Numbered from the stretch's first letter, positions 37,077 to 46,353 are shown. The stretch: 64,000 nucleotides of DNA from Streptosporangium lutulentum (GCF_030811455.1 NZ_JAUSQU010000001.1:2666001-2730000), one strand, 5' to 3'. Numbers and translations are program-made. The notes: a model not told the origin generated them from the sequence alone.

Positions 37077-37706
37077 TCATGTGTCTGCATGCTTGGCCTG
37101 TTGATGGGTTCCGGAGGCGGCTCCTGGCGTGGCTGGCCTGGTTCTGATGTGGGCTCGTTCGCCTTGTCCACCGAAGAGGCTGAGTACCTCGACGCTGCCA
37201 CGTCCGGTTGAGCCGAACCAATGTGGATGTTGGGTGTCGAATTCGGCGACCTCCCCTGGGCCGAGGAGCAGGTCATAGTCACCGAGAATGAGGCGTAGCC
37301 GTCCGCTGAGCACGTAGAGCCACTCGTATCCGGCGTGAGTGCGCGGAAACGGCTCGGACTCACTCGCGGGGATCGTTAGCTTGTATGCCTTGGGCTCACC
37401 TTGTGTCCTCGACAGCGGAATGATGACGCGGCCGTCTGTTCGCCTCGGTTCCTGCGGCATCCGCGGGTCGACGATGCGCGGGGCGGCGACGATCTCATCG
37501 AGAGGCACCGCCAAGGCGGCAGCGATCGGCAACAGTAGCTCCAGGCTTGGCTTGCGGTGCCCTGATTCGAGCCGCGACAGGGTGCTCTTAGAGACGCCGG
37601 TTGTGCGGCTGAGCTCCGCGAGGGAAAGGTTCTTCTTCTCTCTGACCCGGCGCAGGCGGTGCCCGATCTGGCTGAGGGTCGCGTCGATCGCGGGGTGAGA
37701 CTGCAT
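37077..37706 (-). CDS. XRE-family regulator with C-terminal cupin
   Basis: Protein of 209 residues. An N-terminal XRE helix-turn-helix (about 14-65; SLAELSRTTGVSKSTLSRLE) is followed by a cupin_2 domain (about 115-185; HAGYEWLYVLSGRLRLILGD, then LLGPGEVAEFDTQHPHWFGS), a layout that binds a small ligand or metal. It is transcribed divergently from the flavoprotein/MFS operon with 89 bp between starts, and so probably controls it (inference). ATG at 37706 fits typical family starts. Confidence 0.92.
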   Translation of the reverse strand: MQSHPAIDATLSQIGHRLRRVREKKNLSLAELSRTTGVSKSTLSRLESGHRKPSLELLLPIAAALAVPLDEIVAAPRIVDPRMPQEPRRTDGRVIIPLSRTQGEPKAYKLTIPASESEPFPRTHAGYEWLYVLSGRLRLILGDYDLLLGPGEVAEFDTQHPHWFGSTGRGSVEVLSLFGGQGERAHIRTRPATPGAASGTHQQAKHADT

Positions 37707-37795
37707 TGGTCCAGAACACCAGATCGTTCCTATTTCAGCAACGCTAGTTGCTGTCCTCGGGGGTGATGGATCACGGTCGTCTATCGGAGGTGACA

Positions 37796-38758
37796 GTGGT
37801 GGAGAACCATCGCGATGTTGTGATCATTGGCGCCGGATCGGCCGGCCTGACTGCTGGGATCATCCTGGCTCGCGCTCAGGCCGATGTGTTGGTGGTCGAT
37901 GACGGCAAGCCCAGGAACGCGCCGGCCGCGCACATGCACGGATTCGTTTCCCGGGACGGAGTGGACCCTGCGGAGTTCCTGGCGACTGGACGAGAGGAGG
38001 TTGCCAGGTATGGAGGCGAATTGATTCAAGCACGCGTCGTCGACGCGACCCGAAGCGGCGTAGACGATGGATTCATCGTCGCGCTGGACACCGGGGCGGT
38101 GGTACATACGCGCGCCGCGCTGGTCGCCACGGGGCTGACCGACGAGTTGCCCGAGATCGCGGGGGTCCGCGAGCTGTGGGGGTCAGCGGTTCACCATTGC
38201 CCGCACTGCCATGGGTATGAAGTGCGCGGCCAGGAGCTGGTCATCATCGGTGGCCCGGTAGCACCGATGACTCTTCATCAGGCGGCATTGCTGCGGCGCT
38301 ACAGCGACCGGGTGACCCTGTGCCCCAACGGCATGGACGTCTCGGACGTCGACCGCGGTCGGCTGCGCGCGTTCGGCGTCCGGATCGTCGACGGCGCCGT
38401 CGCTCGCCTCATCGGCGACAATGGCAGGTTGGCCGGTGTTGAGTTCACCGACGGCAGCGTGCAGAACTGTGAGTCGGTGTTCATCGCACCCCTGCCCCGT
38501 CCGAACGACGCGGTCCTGCGTTCACTTGGCTGCGAGTCCGATCGCACCACAGGATGGGTGGCAGTCGATGCCGCCGGAGCGACCAGCGTGCCCGGCGTCT
38601 GGGCATCCGGCAACGTGATCAACCCGCGTGCACAGGTCATCACGGCTGCCGGTGAAGCATCTGCCGCCGCGATCGCGGTGACGGCCTGGCTCCTGGACAA
38701 CGACATCGCCACCGCCGTGGAGCAGGCCGACACGAGGACGCGGGGTGAGGACCGATGA
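37796..38758 (+). CDS. Thioredoxin-reductase-like flavoprotein with CPHC (dithiol-oxidase type)
   Basis: FAD protein of 320 residues in the low-molecular-weight thioredoxin reductase fold. FAD motif GAGSAG lies at 12-17, ATG at about 111-113 and the C-terminal GVWASGNV-like FAD motif near 270. The redox pair C135-P-H-C138 sits in HHCPHCHGYEVRG, like the CxxCHGYE of GliT/HlmI/DepH dithiol oxidases rather than the CATCDG of TrxB. The NADPH-binding motif is degenerate (IIGGPVAPMT) and the HRRxxxR motif is absent, as in those oxidases. GGAGG lies five bases before GTG 37796. It overlaps the MFS gene by 4 bp. Confidence 0.85.
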   Translation: MVENHRDVVIIGAGSAGLTAGIILARAQADVLVVDDGKPRNAPAAHMHGFVSRDGVDPAEFLATGREEVARYGGELIQARVVDATRSGVDDGFIVALDTGAVVHTRAALVATGLTDELPEIAGVRELWGSAVHHCPHCHGYEVRGQELVIIGGPVAPMTLHQAALLRRYSDRVTLCPNGMDVSDVDRGRLRAFGVRIVDGAVARLIGDNGRLAGVEFTDGSVQNCESVFIAPLPRPNDAVLRSLGCESDRTTGWVAVDAAGATSVPGVWASGNVINPRAQVITAAGEASAAAIAVTAWLLDNDIATAVEQADTRTRGEDR

Positions 38759-39969
38759 ACGTCGACACCGCCACCCGGCCCGCCGGCGCGCGAGGGCGTC
38801 TCCTGCCGCTCGGGGTGTATCTCCTGGCGTTCAGCCTGTTCGCCATGGGCAGCGCGGAGTTCCTCCTCGCCGGGGTTCTTCCTGCGGTAGCCGCCGATAT
38901 CGAGGTCAGCCTGGCCACTGCGGGTGGGCTGATCACCGCGTTCGCGATCGGGGTCGTCATCGGTGGCCCACCCTTCGCGGTCATCAGCCTGCGGTGGCCA
39001 CGTCGGACTGCGCTTGTGCTGACGCAACTGGTATTCGCTGCCTGCATCGCCGCCGGGCTGATCATGGGCAGCTACACCGCGCTGCTGATCACCCGCTTCG
39101 TTGCCGGATTCGCCTACGCGGGGTTCTTCGCCGTCGCAGCCGCTACCGCCGTCAGCCTGGTCACCCCCGACCGCGCAGCCCGCGCATCGGGCGTCGTGGT
39201 CAGCGGCCTTAGCCTGGCCATGATCCTTGGCGGTCCAGCCGGAACACTGATCGGTTACCACACCAGCTGGGAAGGCGGGTTCTGGCTCGTGGTCGCCCTC
39301 ACCCTCGCCGCTGCCGCCGCCGTGACTGTCGCAATGCCCCGAACGACCGCTGGGCGAGACCCCAGCATCAAACGCGAGCTCCGGACGATGCGGCAGCCAC
39401 GCCTGTGGCTCGTTTACGCTGCCACGCTGCTGAGCACGGCGGCGTACATGATCACGTTCAACTACCTCGCCGAGCTTCTTGACCGCGTCACCGGAATCCC
39501 GGACGGGTGGATCGCGGTCGTCCTCATGCTGTTCGGCGTCGGCGCGTACCTCGGCTTGGCGATCGGTGGCCGCATCTCCGACAGGCGGCCCCACCACGCC
39601 CTTGTCGCAGGATCGACCGGGATCATCGTGTGCTCGGTGCTGATCGCCACACTGGCCGAACACGCTCTCGCAGTCGTCCCACTCGTGCTGCTCCTTGGCG
39701 TGGCCGGATTCGTGCTCAACCCCGCCATCTACGGCCGAGTGTTCACCATCGCCTCCGATGCCCCCACCCTCGCCGGGGCGACCACGGTGTCCGCCTTCCA
39801 ACTCGGTATCAGCCTCGTTCCCCTAATGGCCGGCATCGCGCTCAATGCCGACGCGCCCATCACCACCGTCGCGTGGATCGGCGCCGGCCTGGCCGCAATC
39901 ACCATCCCTGTCGCCCTCTTCGAGCGTGCCACCGCCCAGCCGAAGAAGACCGCGGTCACGAAGCCCTGA
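38755..39969 (+). CDS. MFS drug exporter (Cmx/AraJ-like, DHA1)
   Basis: Twelve-helix transporter of 404 residues. Helix 1 is GVYLLAFSLFAMGSAEFLLA and motif C lies in VVVSGLSLAMILGGPAGTLI, an antiporter signature. Loop 2-3 has a degenerate motif A (ISLRWPRRTALVL). The ATG overlaps the flavoprotein stop (ATGA), so both are co-translated; an exporter coupled to a disulfide-forming flavoprotein suggests self-protection against, or export of, a redox-active compound. Substrate unknown. Right repeat copy R2 begins 3 bp after its stop codon. Confidence 0.9.
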   Translation: MNVDTATRPAGARGRLLPLGVYLLAFSLFAMGSAEFLLAGVLPAVAADIEVSLATAGGLITAFAIGVVIGGPPFAVISLRWPRRTALVLTQLVFAACIAAGLIMGSYTALLITRFVAGFAYAGFFAVAAATAVSLVTPDRAARASGVVVSGLSLAMILGGPAGTLIGYHTSWEGGFWLVVALTLAAAAAVTVAMPRTTAGRDPSIKRELRTMRQPRLWLVYAATLLSTAAYMITFNYLAELLDRVTGIPDGWIAVVLMLFGVGAYLGLAIGGRISDRRPHHALVAGSTGIIVCSVLIATLAEHALAVVPLVLLLGVAGFVLNPAIYGRVFTIASDAPTLAGATTVSAFQLGISLVPLMAGIALNADAPITTVAWIGAGLAAITIPVALFERATAQPKKTAVTKP

Positions 39970-39971
39970 CC

Positions 39972-40012
39972 GCTACTTTGCGGCTGGGGTCAGAGATAGG
40001 AGTCCGGGGCCG
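39972..40012 (+). repeat. Inverted repeat R2, right copy (41 bp)
   Basis: Matches the reverse complement of 34494-34534 with two mismatches. Begins 3 bp after the MFS stop and overlaps the C-terminal codons (APDSYL) of an unidentified minus-strand frame. Confidence 0.85.
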
Positions 40013-40274
40013 TGCCGGACGCCTCGGTGACCAGAGTGAGAACCTCGTACGCGGCCACGGCGGGATCCGGATCGGTAAGCGTATGGGCCCACCAGGCGTG
40101 CAGAAATTCCCACACCGTTGCGGCCTGCCCGGCAGGCCACCGCTGCCACTGGCCGCGCGAGGTCTTCCGCACCGAACCCCAGCCGCCATCCATACAGCTG
40201 CAACCCGCTCCGCGAACGCTTGCGACCGCCGGGGGAGTGCGGCCGGTACCCGGTAGAAGGTCACTCGTCTCCAC
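39990..40274 (-). pseudogene. Unidentified protein fragment
   Basis: The minus-strand frame contains VWEFLHAWWAHTLTDPDPAV, then AAYEVLTLVTEASGTAPDSY and a stop, which has good amino-acid composition and helix-like pattern. I do not recognise the family. The first 35 codons look non-coding, so only the C-terminal 60 residues may be a real remnant. Confidence 0.3.
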
Positions 40275-40460
40275 CGGCCTCGGTCAGGGCCGCCCGGAGA
40301 CGTTCGGCGAGATCGAAGGCCTGCTGCGCAGACCAGGGGATCGTCAGGGGCGAAGACAACCGATGCCGACACTACGGCGAGACTCCCATGCCGGACCGGC
40401 CGTACAACAACGCCCGGGACGTCGCGGACCTGATGGACCTGTTGCTGCGCTTCCGGCCTC

Positions 40461-40510
40461 CACGGTCTGAGCGGGTGATGGCACTCGGCGCATCACCCGC
40501 TCAGACCGTG
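40461..40510 (-). terminator. Strong 20-bp stem-loop after DUF1801 gene
   Basis: Perfect stem CACGGTCTGAGCGGGTGATG with a 10-base loop, 23 bp beyond the minus-strand stop of the DUF1801 gene. No T-tract. Confidence 0.7.
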
Positions 40511-40532
40511 CCCGTGCTTCACCCAGCCGCGA

Positions 40533-40877
40533 TCACAGAGCGGCCGAGGTCTTTTCCAGGATGACTGCGAGCTCCTTGTAGTCGACTTCCTGCTCTTCCT
40601 TGATGTCGACGGTCTTGCGATCACCGTTGCCCATCGCCCGGATGAATCCGGCCACCGCGGGAATGTCCGTCGCATTGAACACCATGAACGAGACCTTGTC
40701 CTTGGAGACCGCGATGACCGCCGCGTAGTGCCCGTTCTTGAGATAGTGCGGCTTGCCGTACTGCAACCGTTCCTCGACGGTGGGAACGGTTTCCATGATC
40801 ATCGTGCGCAGTTTCTCGAAAACGGCGATCTGCCAGGGCTTCTTGTCGTTTATATATTGCGTTACTTCGTCGCTCAT
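40533..40877 (-). CDS. DUF1801 (YdhG-like) domain protein
   Basis: Cytosolic protein of 114 residues. Family motifs: YINDKKPWQIAVFEKLRTMI, EERLQYGKPHYLKNGHYAAV and KVSFMVFNATDIP. DUF1801 proteins have a SufE/YdhG-like alpha-beta fold and an unsettled function (some linked to iron). Here it is more AT-rich than its neighbours and stands alone between a terminator hairpin and a gene-free region, suggesting horizontal acquisition. Confidence 0.85.
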   Translation of the reverse strand: MSDEVTQYINDKKPWQIAVFEKLRTMIMETVPTVEERLQYGKPHYLKNGHYAAVIAVSKDKVSFMVFNATDIPAVAGFIRAMGNGDRKTVDIKEEQEVDYKELAVILEKTSAAL

Positions 40878-41078
40878 ATCATCCCCATGCGTCTGCGGAC
40901 TCCCAATATAAGGCTCTGCGGACCGGGCCGCCCAGCCGACAGATACAGTGGCCCGTCACCCCATGCCGACGGGATAATCAGCGTTGTTGCCGGTGAGGTT
41001 TTTCAGGCTGTCTCCAGAACTCTTGCTGGGTGTGGCGCGTCGACCGGAGGTGTCCGTCCGGCCGTCATGACACTCATG

Positions 41079-41130
41079 TACGGCGTCCCCCTCCCGAACG
41101 TGTCCCCAGCCCCAAGATGAGCCGATCCGT
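41079..41130 (-). repeat. Dispersed repeat R3, copy 1
   Basis: Core GATGAGCCGATCCGT preceded by GTGTCCCCAGCCCCAA; nearly identical to 46139-46190, same orientation, and partly to 46320-46353 in the opposite orientation. It overlaps the start of the NERD-domain relic. Confidence 0.8.
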
Positions 41131-41263
41131 CCAAAACGGCCCGGCGTCCTCCTGGCGCAACGGCGCGAGAGGCGAACGCAAGACCGCGCGGGCGCTCGCG
41201 CCACTGGCGGCCGCCGGCTACATCGTGCTGCACGATCGAGCCATCTCGAACAGCTCGGCGAAT
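41117..41263 (+). pseudogene. NERD (nuclease-related) domain fragment
   Basis: WRNGARGERKTARALAPLAA, then AGYIVLHDRAISNSSAN matches the beginning of a NERD domain, a helical start before the first catalytic-type strand. Similarity ends at 41263 where V-D-H would follow. ATG at 41117 may be the original start. Remainder lost. Confidence 0.6.
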
Positions 41264-41372
41264 GGGGTCCCAAAGCAACGGAAACGCTGGTCAGAACCTC
41301 AGCGAAGGGTCTCCCAGGGCGAACTTTGGAAGGGCGCCTGACCTGAATCCGGACATTCGTTAGATTGACGCC

Positions 41373-42356
41373 ATGCGCTACGACCGCCTCGGCAACACCG
41401 ACCTCGGCGTCCCCGCCCTCATCCTCGGCTGCGGCAACTTCGGCGGAATCGGATCCACCCCCGAACTGTTCGGTCACGGCGACGACGAGAACGCAGCCTT
41501 CGCCCTCCTGGACCACGCCCTCACCCTCGGCGTCACCATGTTCGACACCGCCAACTCCTACGGCGGCGGCCGCTCGGAAGAATGGCTCGGACGATGGATC
41601 GCCGACCGCGGCGTCCGCGACGAAACAATCCTGACGACCAAGGTCGGAAACCCCGTCGGACCACGCCGGGAGGACTCCGGACTGTCCCGCAGGCACATCC
41701 ACCAACAGATCGACGCCAGCCTGCGACGCCTGCGCACCGACCGCATCGACCTCTACCTCACCCACGCCCCCGACCCGGCGACACCGATCGAGGAGACCGC
41801 AAGCGCCTTCGACGAACTCATCCAGGCAGGCAAAATCCTCCACTACGGCCTGAGCAACGTCAGCGCCGACGACATCGAGAAAACAGCGGCAGCCGCCGGC
41901 CACCTCGGCACAGCCCAGCCCGCGAACCTGCAGTGCGGCTACAACCTGCTCGACCGCACCGCCGCCACCGACGTCTTCGACGCCTGCTCCCGGCACGACA
42001 TCGGCCTCACCGCCTACAGCCCCCTCGCCGGCGGCTGGCTGACCGGCAAATACCGCGCCGACCGGCCGTTTCCAGAAGGCTCACGGATGACCTTGCGACC
42101 GGACTGGTACGGCCACCTGGCCAACGACGCGACCTTCGAGATCCTGGAAAACCTCACCGCCACCGCCGCCGAACGCGGTCTGTCGCTGGCGACGATGGCA
42201 CTGGCCTGGGCTTTGACCGACCCGGCCGTCACCGCCGTGGTCATCGGCCCACGCTCACCGGAGCAACTCACCGCGATGTGCGCCGCCCTCGACGTCCCTC
42301 TCACCGCACCCGAACGCGCCGTGATCACACGAACGGCCGCCGGTGGGACCGGCTGA
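41373..42356 (+). CDS. Aldo/keto reductase
   Basis: NADPH-dependent carbonyl reductase of 327 residues with a TIM barrel. Catalytic tetrad D58 (FDTANSYGGG), Y63, K90 (TTKVG) and H131 (YLTHAPD). The C-terminal cofactor region AVVIGPRSPEQL is typical of AKR families 11-13. The ATG at 41373 gives the normal family N-terminus (MRYDRLGNTDLGVPALILG). Monocistronic; the next gene converges on it. Substrate unknown. Confidence 0.93.
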   Translation: MRYDRLGNTDLGVPALILGCGNFGGIGSTPELFGHGDDENAAFALLDHALTLGVTMFDTANSYGGGRSEEWLGRWIADRGVRDETILTTKVGNPVGPRREDSGLSRRHIHQQIDASLRRLRTDRIDLYLTHAPDPATPIEETASAFDELIQAGKILHYGLSNVSADDIEKTAAAAGHLGTAQPANLQCGYNLLDRTAATDVFDACSRHDIGLTAYSPLAGGWLTGKYRADRPFPEGSRMTLRPDWYGHLANDATFEILENLTATAAERGLSLATMALAWALTDPAVTAVVIGPRSPEQLTAMCAALDVPLTAPERAVITRTAAGGTG

Positions 42357-42489
42357 AGCGACGCAGGGGAGTGGCAGACATTCCGGCCACTAACAAAAAG
42401 GACAAAACCGAATATCCATCCTTACGGCCGACGACCGCCGGGGGAGCGGGGCAACGACCTCCCACCGGGAAAGGCACCACCACACATCA

Positions 42490-42957
42490 TCACCCGGCCG
42501 GGAAAGCCGCTTCGGCAACCCGCTTGACATAATCATTCCGGATCCGGATCAGCCTCGGCATATAGCGGCCGAGAGCCAGAACCTCAGCGAGGGTCCCCAG
42601 AAAACCGAACGGCGCGGCGAAGTCGACAACGTCACTCATCACCGTGCCACCACGACCGTCGGGCTGGAAACAGTGAGCGTGATGCCAATGCCCGAAAGGA
42701 CCGGACACCTGCTCGTCGACGAAATACCCCGGCCGGTCGTAGACGCTGATCACAGAAGTCATCCGCCAGCGGACGCCGAAGTGCCGCGCCCGCCAGGTGA
42801 CGCTCTCACCGAGCTTCAGGCCGCCGGCGGTCACTCCGCCGACCGCCTCTTCAGAGGATCCCGCCATCGACGCGGTATGGACACCCACATCCAGCGAGAT
42901 GTCGAAGACGCGATCCGGCGGTGCGACGACATGCGTGACGATTTCAAAGCGCGGCAT
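42490..42957 (-). CDS. SRPBCC/polyketide-cyclase-like protein
   Basis: Protein of 155 residues with the START/Bet v1-like fold that binds hydrophobic ligands. Motifs: FEIVTHVVAPPDRVFDISLD, VTWRARHFGVRWRMTSVISV and HHAHCFQPDGRGGTVMSDVV. This set resembles SRPBCC proteins whose genes accompany cell-envelope oxidoreductases; here it lies alone, convergent to the aldo/keto reductase gene. Reaction unknown; no catalytic residues assigned. Confidence 0.85.
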   Translation of the reverse strand: MPRFEIVTHVVAPPDRVFDISLDVGVHTASMAGSSEEAVGGVTAGGLKLGESVTWRARHFGVRWRMTSVISVYDRPGYFVDEQVSGPFGHWHHAHCFQPDGRGGTVMSDVVDFAAPFGFLGTLAEVLALGRYMPRLIRIRNDYVKRVAEAAFPAG

Positions 42958-43499
42958 TCACGAAGCCTAAAGCGTACATACCTGGCTCAACGAGACACAT
43001 GAACGGTCGTGAACCCGCAAAAGCGGAAAGAGCCACAAGCCGGGCTCAGCGAGACAGAACCCGCGGATCGAACCGGTTACGCGAGACGCGGATCAGGTTC
43101 AACGAGGCGGGGCGAGACGGCATGCGGTTTCGCGGCGTTCACCCCGGGTGGTGCCGTCAGGGCACGCGAATCCAGCACCAAGAGGACAATCCCGAGTGAT
43201 GCATAAGTGCGATTATGCATCAAACGAGCGAGCGGGCAGCTCAAGAAGAGGGGCGCCGCGGCGCCCGTCCGGACCGGTACACCACCGCCACAGCCCGCTC
43301 ATCGCACGCCCGGACGCTCCAGCCGCACCCCGGAGCCCGCCCAGCCCGGCGCCCATGATCAACTCCGGGACGGCAGGCCACGACGAGATCCTGATGAAAT
43401 GCCCGAAAAACGATCCAGGTTGACCATTTGGGCGATCTAGCGGGGTTCCCCGCACCCCAACACAAAAAGGCCCACGGAGGGACCCACCTCAGACACGAC
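42958..43499. other. Gene-free stretch with AT-rich palindrome
   Basis: No recognised coding sequence. A 9-bp inverted repeat, GATGCATAA with loop GTGCGA, lies at 43198-43221 in otherwise GC-rich DNA and may be an operator. Confidence 0.45.
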
Positions 43500-44402
43500 T
43501 TACGCCACCGGAACCGCCGCCCCGAGCGCCTGCCCGACGGCCACCTCGTTGAACGTCCGGATCGCCTCCGTCTCCGCCGCCCTCACCCAAGCCAGACCGA
43601 GGACCGAAGGAGGCAACCCCGTAACGGGAACGAAACTGACATCCGGACGCCCGTGATGAGCCGCCGTAGGGGTACAGAACAACATGCCACCCCGACCGAG
43701 CGCCACCTGGGTCAAACCCTCCTGGCTGGTGGCCACCGTACCGGCCCGGGGAATGGGACGGCCACAAGGAGTCACCGACGGCGCCACCCGCTCGCGCCAC
43801 ACACGCGGAGCCGGACCGTCCAGACCGATCAGGGACACCTCGGCCAGCTCCTCCACCCCGATGCTCGCACGAGCGGCCAACGGATGACGCGAGGAGACAC
43901 CGAGCTGGTACGCCACCCGGTTCAACCCCTCACCCGTCACCAGATCGGGCTCATCCACCGGCAGCAGCGTGAACGCGATGTCCACCTGCTCGGCCCGCAA
44001 CTTACCGAAAGGGTCGGAGAGCGGGATCTCCACCAACTCCGCCTCACACCCCGGATACCGGCCCTCAAAAGCACGCACACTGCCGGTGACGACATCCGTC
44101 GGCGTGGCCAGGAAACCGATCCTGATCACACCTGTCACCTCACGAGCGGCCGCCCTGGCCCGGCCGACCGCGTTCGCGAGACCGTCGTAAGAAGGACGCA
44201 GATCAGCCAGGAAACATTCACCCAAAGGCGTGAGGCGCACACGCCTGCTGGTCCGATGAAAGAGCCGGCCGCCGATCCTGGTCTCCAGCGACCGCATGAG
44301 CTGACTCACCCGGCCGGGCGACAGGTAGAGGCGCTCGGCCGTACGCGCGAAGTGCAACTCCTCACTGAGCACGACAAAACACTCCAGCTCCCTGAACTCC
44401 AT
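43500..44402 (-). CDS. LysR-family transcriptional regulator
   Basis: Regulator of 300 residues, standard length. The N-terminal winged helix is MEFRELECFVVLSEELHFAR, then RLYLSPGRVSQLMRSLETRI. The substrate-binding domain follows (about 90-295; GVIRIGFLATPTDVVTGSVR). It is transcribed divergently from an MFS exporter gene with a 91-bp gap, so it very likely controls that gene and itself, with an unknown co-inducer. The start at 44402 was chosen for the canonical family N-terminus. Confidence 0.93.
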   Translation of the reverse strand: MEFRELECFVVLSEELHFARTAERLYLSPGRVSQLMRSLETRIGGRLFHRTSRRVRLTPLGECFLADLRPSYDGLANAVGRARAAAREVTGVIRIGFLATPTDVVTGSVRAFEGRYPGCEAELVEIPLSDPFGKLRAEQVDIAFTLLPVDEPDLVTGEGLNRVAYQLGVSSRHPLAARASIGVEELAEVSLIGLDGPAPRVWRERVAPSVTPCGRPIPRAGTVATSQEGLTQVALGRGGMLFCTPTAAHHGRPDVSFVPVTGLPPSVLGLAWVRAAETEAIRTFNEVAVGQALGAAVPVA

Positions 44403-44493
44403 CCCCGCCTCCACCCGATCGCTTAGCCCACCTAAACCAAGCCTTCGACCTTCGCCGTTGTTCCCCCAGGCGACCGGCGAAAGGCTGACCGGC

Positions 44494-45693
44494 ATGACCA
44501 TGACTGACGTTTCCGCCGCCACTCGGGCACGCTGGCTCGCCGTGTCCTCGGTCGCGATGGGCACCTTCACCATCGTGACCAGCGAGATGCTCCCCGTTGG
44601 CCTGCTGACCTCGATCGCCGCCACCCTCGGCGTCTCCGACGGGACAGCCGGACTGATGATGTCGGCACCCGGACTGGTCGCCGCCGTCTCCGCGCCCATG
44701 CTGGCGATCACCACGCGACGGCTCGACCGGCGCACCCTGCTGCTGGGACTGATGGCACTGCTGGCAGCGGCCAACCTGGCGGGCGCATTCGCGCCGAACT
44801 ACCCCGTCATGCTGGCCGCTCGAGTACTCACCGGAGTGAGCATCGGTGGGTTCTGGGCCTTCGCGGCCGGCCTCGGCCCACGACTGGTGCCCGAAAGGTC
44901 CGTCGGACAGGCCACGTCGATCATCTTGGCGGGGGTGTCGGTGGCGTCGGTACTGGGGGTGCCCGCGGCGACGTTCATCTCGTCGTTCGCGGGGTGGCGG
45001 ACCGCGTTCATCGCCATGGGGGCCCTGGCCCTGGCCCTGCTCGCGCTGCTGGCCACCACCCTGCCGTCGCTACCGGGCGAACCCCGAGCCCGCACCTGCG
45101 AACCGTTGCCCCACAAGGCCCCGGCCCGCGCGCCGGAAGGACGCCTCACCTGGCTCTCCGGCCCGCTCAAGGTCGTCCTCGTCCTGACCGTCCTGATCGT
45201 CTCCGGCCACTTCGCGGCCTACACCTACGTCCGGCCGTTCCTGGAACAGGTCTCGCACGCCGGTCCCGCCCTCATCAGCACCGCCCTCCTCCTGTACGGC
45301 GCCGCGGGCGTGGCCGGCAACTTCACGGCAGGCGCCTGGGCGGCCAGAAACCCCAAACCGGTCCTGGTCACGCTGGCCGTCCTCATGGCACTCTCCACGG
45401 CGGCGCTACCCCTGATCGGCCTGCCCCTGATCATGCTCGTGGTGTGGGGCCTGGGCTACGGAGGCGTGGGAGTGACCCTACAGCTGTGGATCATGCGATC
45501 GGGCGCCGGCGAAATGGGCACGGCGCTCTTCGTCGGCGCCTTCAACATCTCCATCGCACTCGGCTCGTTCGCCGGCGGCCGGGTCGTGGACAGCGTGTCG
45601 ATCTCCGCGGTGATGTGGGTGGGAGCCACGCTCGCCGCAGCCGGAGCGGCCGTCGCCGGCATCTCGGGCAGGAGCAGGACGACCGGTTCATAG
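44494..45693 (+). CDS. MFS drug exporter (DHA1, AraJ/YdhP-like)
   Basis: Twelve-helix transporter of 399 residues. Helix 1 is SSVAMGTFTIVTSEMLPVGL and a motif A-like loop is ITTRRLDRRTLLLGLMAL. The antiporter region is IILAGVSVASVLGVPAATFI, and HFAAYTYVRPFLEQVS begins the second half. ATG at 44494 gives the usual N-terminus; an in-frame extension to 44458 looks non-coding. Regulated presumably by the divergent LysR protein. Substrate unknown. Confidence 0.92.
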   Translation: MTMTDVSAATRARWLAVSSVAMGTFTIVTSEMLPVGLLTSIAATLGVSDGTAGLMMSAPGLVAAVSAPMLAITTRRLDRRTLLLGLMALLAAANLAGAFAPNYPVMLAARVLTGVSIGGFWAFAAGLGPRLVPERSVGQATSIILAGVSVASVLGVPAATFISSFAGWRTAFIAMGALALALLALLATTLPSLPGEPRARTCEPLPHKAPARAPEGRLTWLSGPLKVVLVLTVLIVSGHFAAYTYVRPFLEQVSHAGPALISTALLLYGAAGVAGNFTAGAWAARNPKPVLVTLAVLMALSTAALPLIGLPLIMLVVWGLGYGGVGVTLQLWIMRSGAGEMGTALFVGAFNISIALGSFAGGRVVDSVSISAVMWVGATLAAAGAAVAGISGRSRTTGS

Positions 45694-46138
45694 ATGCGCC
45701 AGCCGCCGTGGAAGGGCGTGGTGCTGCGGTCGATCATGAGCCGGTTGACCTCCGCCCCCGAGTACGGGGCCACCCATCAAACGACTTCCTCGGCGATCCG
45801 CCGCGTGGACACGAACCGTCACCTACGTAGCGACATCGCCGGGCAACGGAGCGGTTCGCCGAGAACGGACAGGCGCCGGCCCTCCAGGGCATGTTCCGGC
45901 AAAGAGATCCTTAACAGTACAGAAGGGTAATTCTGTCTGGTTAAAGATTTATGAGTATGGAGGCCATCGAAGGGGCATTTGTCCCGCATCCCGCGCTCCG
46001 CTGTCCCGTCTCAAGCAACCCGCCCGGCGTATCCCTTGATCTGCTCGGCGAAGGTCATCTCGTGAGCGTGAGTCGGGTCTCGCGTCTCACTTGATCCGCT
46101 CTATGATCATGGTTCCCTCGGGCGATCTTCTCGGCCGT

Positions 46139-46190
46139 ACAGGCGTCCTCCTCCCGGACGTGTCCCCAGCCCCAAGATGAGCCGATCCGT
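46139..46190 (-). repeat. Dispersed repeat R3, copy 2
   Basis: Last 41 bases differ from copy 1 (41090-41130) at about two positions; includes GACGTGTCCCCAGCCCCAAG. Confidence 0.8.
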
Positions 46191-46319
46191 GCAGGTCACG
46201 GTACTTCCGACTTGATCGTATTTCGGAAGCGGAGACGGCCATGACTTTCGAAACACGCACGGCTGATAGGCGAAACCCCAGCTCGGCACTTCCGAGAACG
46301 GGACCGCACCGCTAGTTGA

Positions 46320-46353
46320 CGGCTGGGGACACCGTTCAGGAGGAGGACGCCGT
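46320..46353 (+). repeat. Dispersed repeat R3, copy 3 (partial, inverted)
   Basis: GGCTGGGGACACCGTTCAGG, then AGGAGGACGCC resembles the reverse complement of copies 1 and 2 with a few changes. Confidence 0.6.

Noticed and set aside
38299..39801. A minus-strand open frame of 500 codons opposite the flavoprotein/MFS genes
   Set aside because: Gly/Asp/His-rich low-complexity translation antisense to two well-supported genes.
45684..45773. A minus-strand gene with APYSGAEVNRLMIDRSTT
   Set aside because: Looks protein-like but is too short, lacks a ribosome site and continues antisense into the MFS gene; no family recognised.
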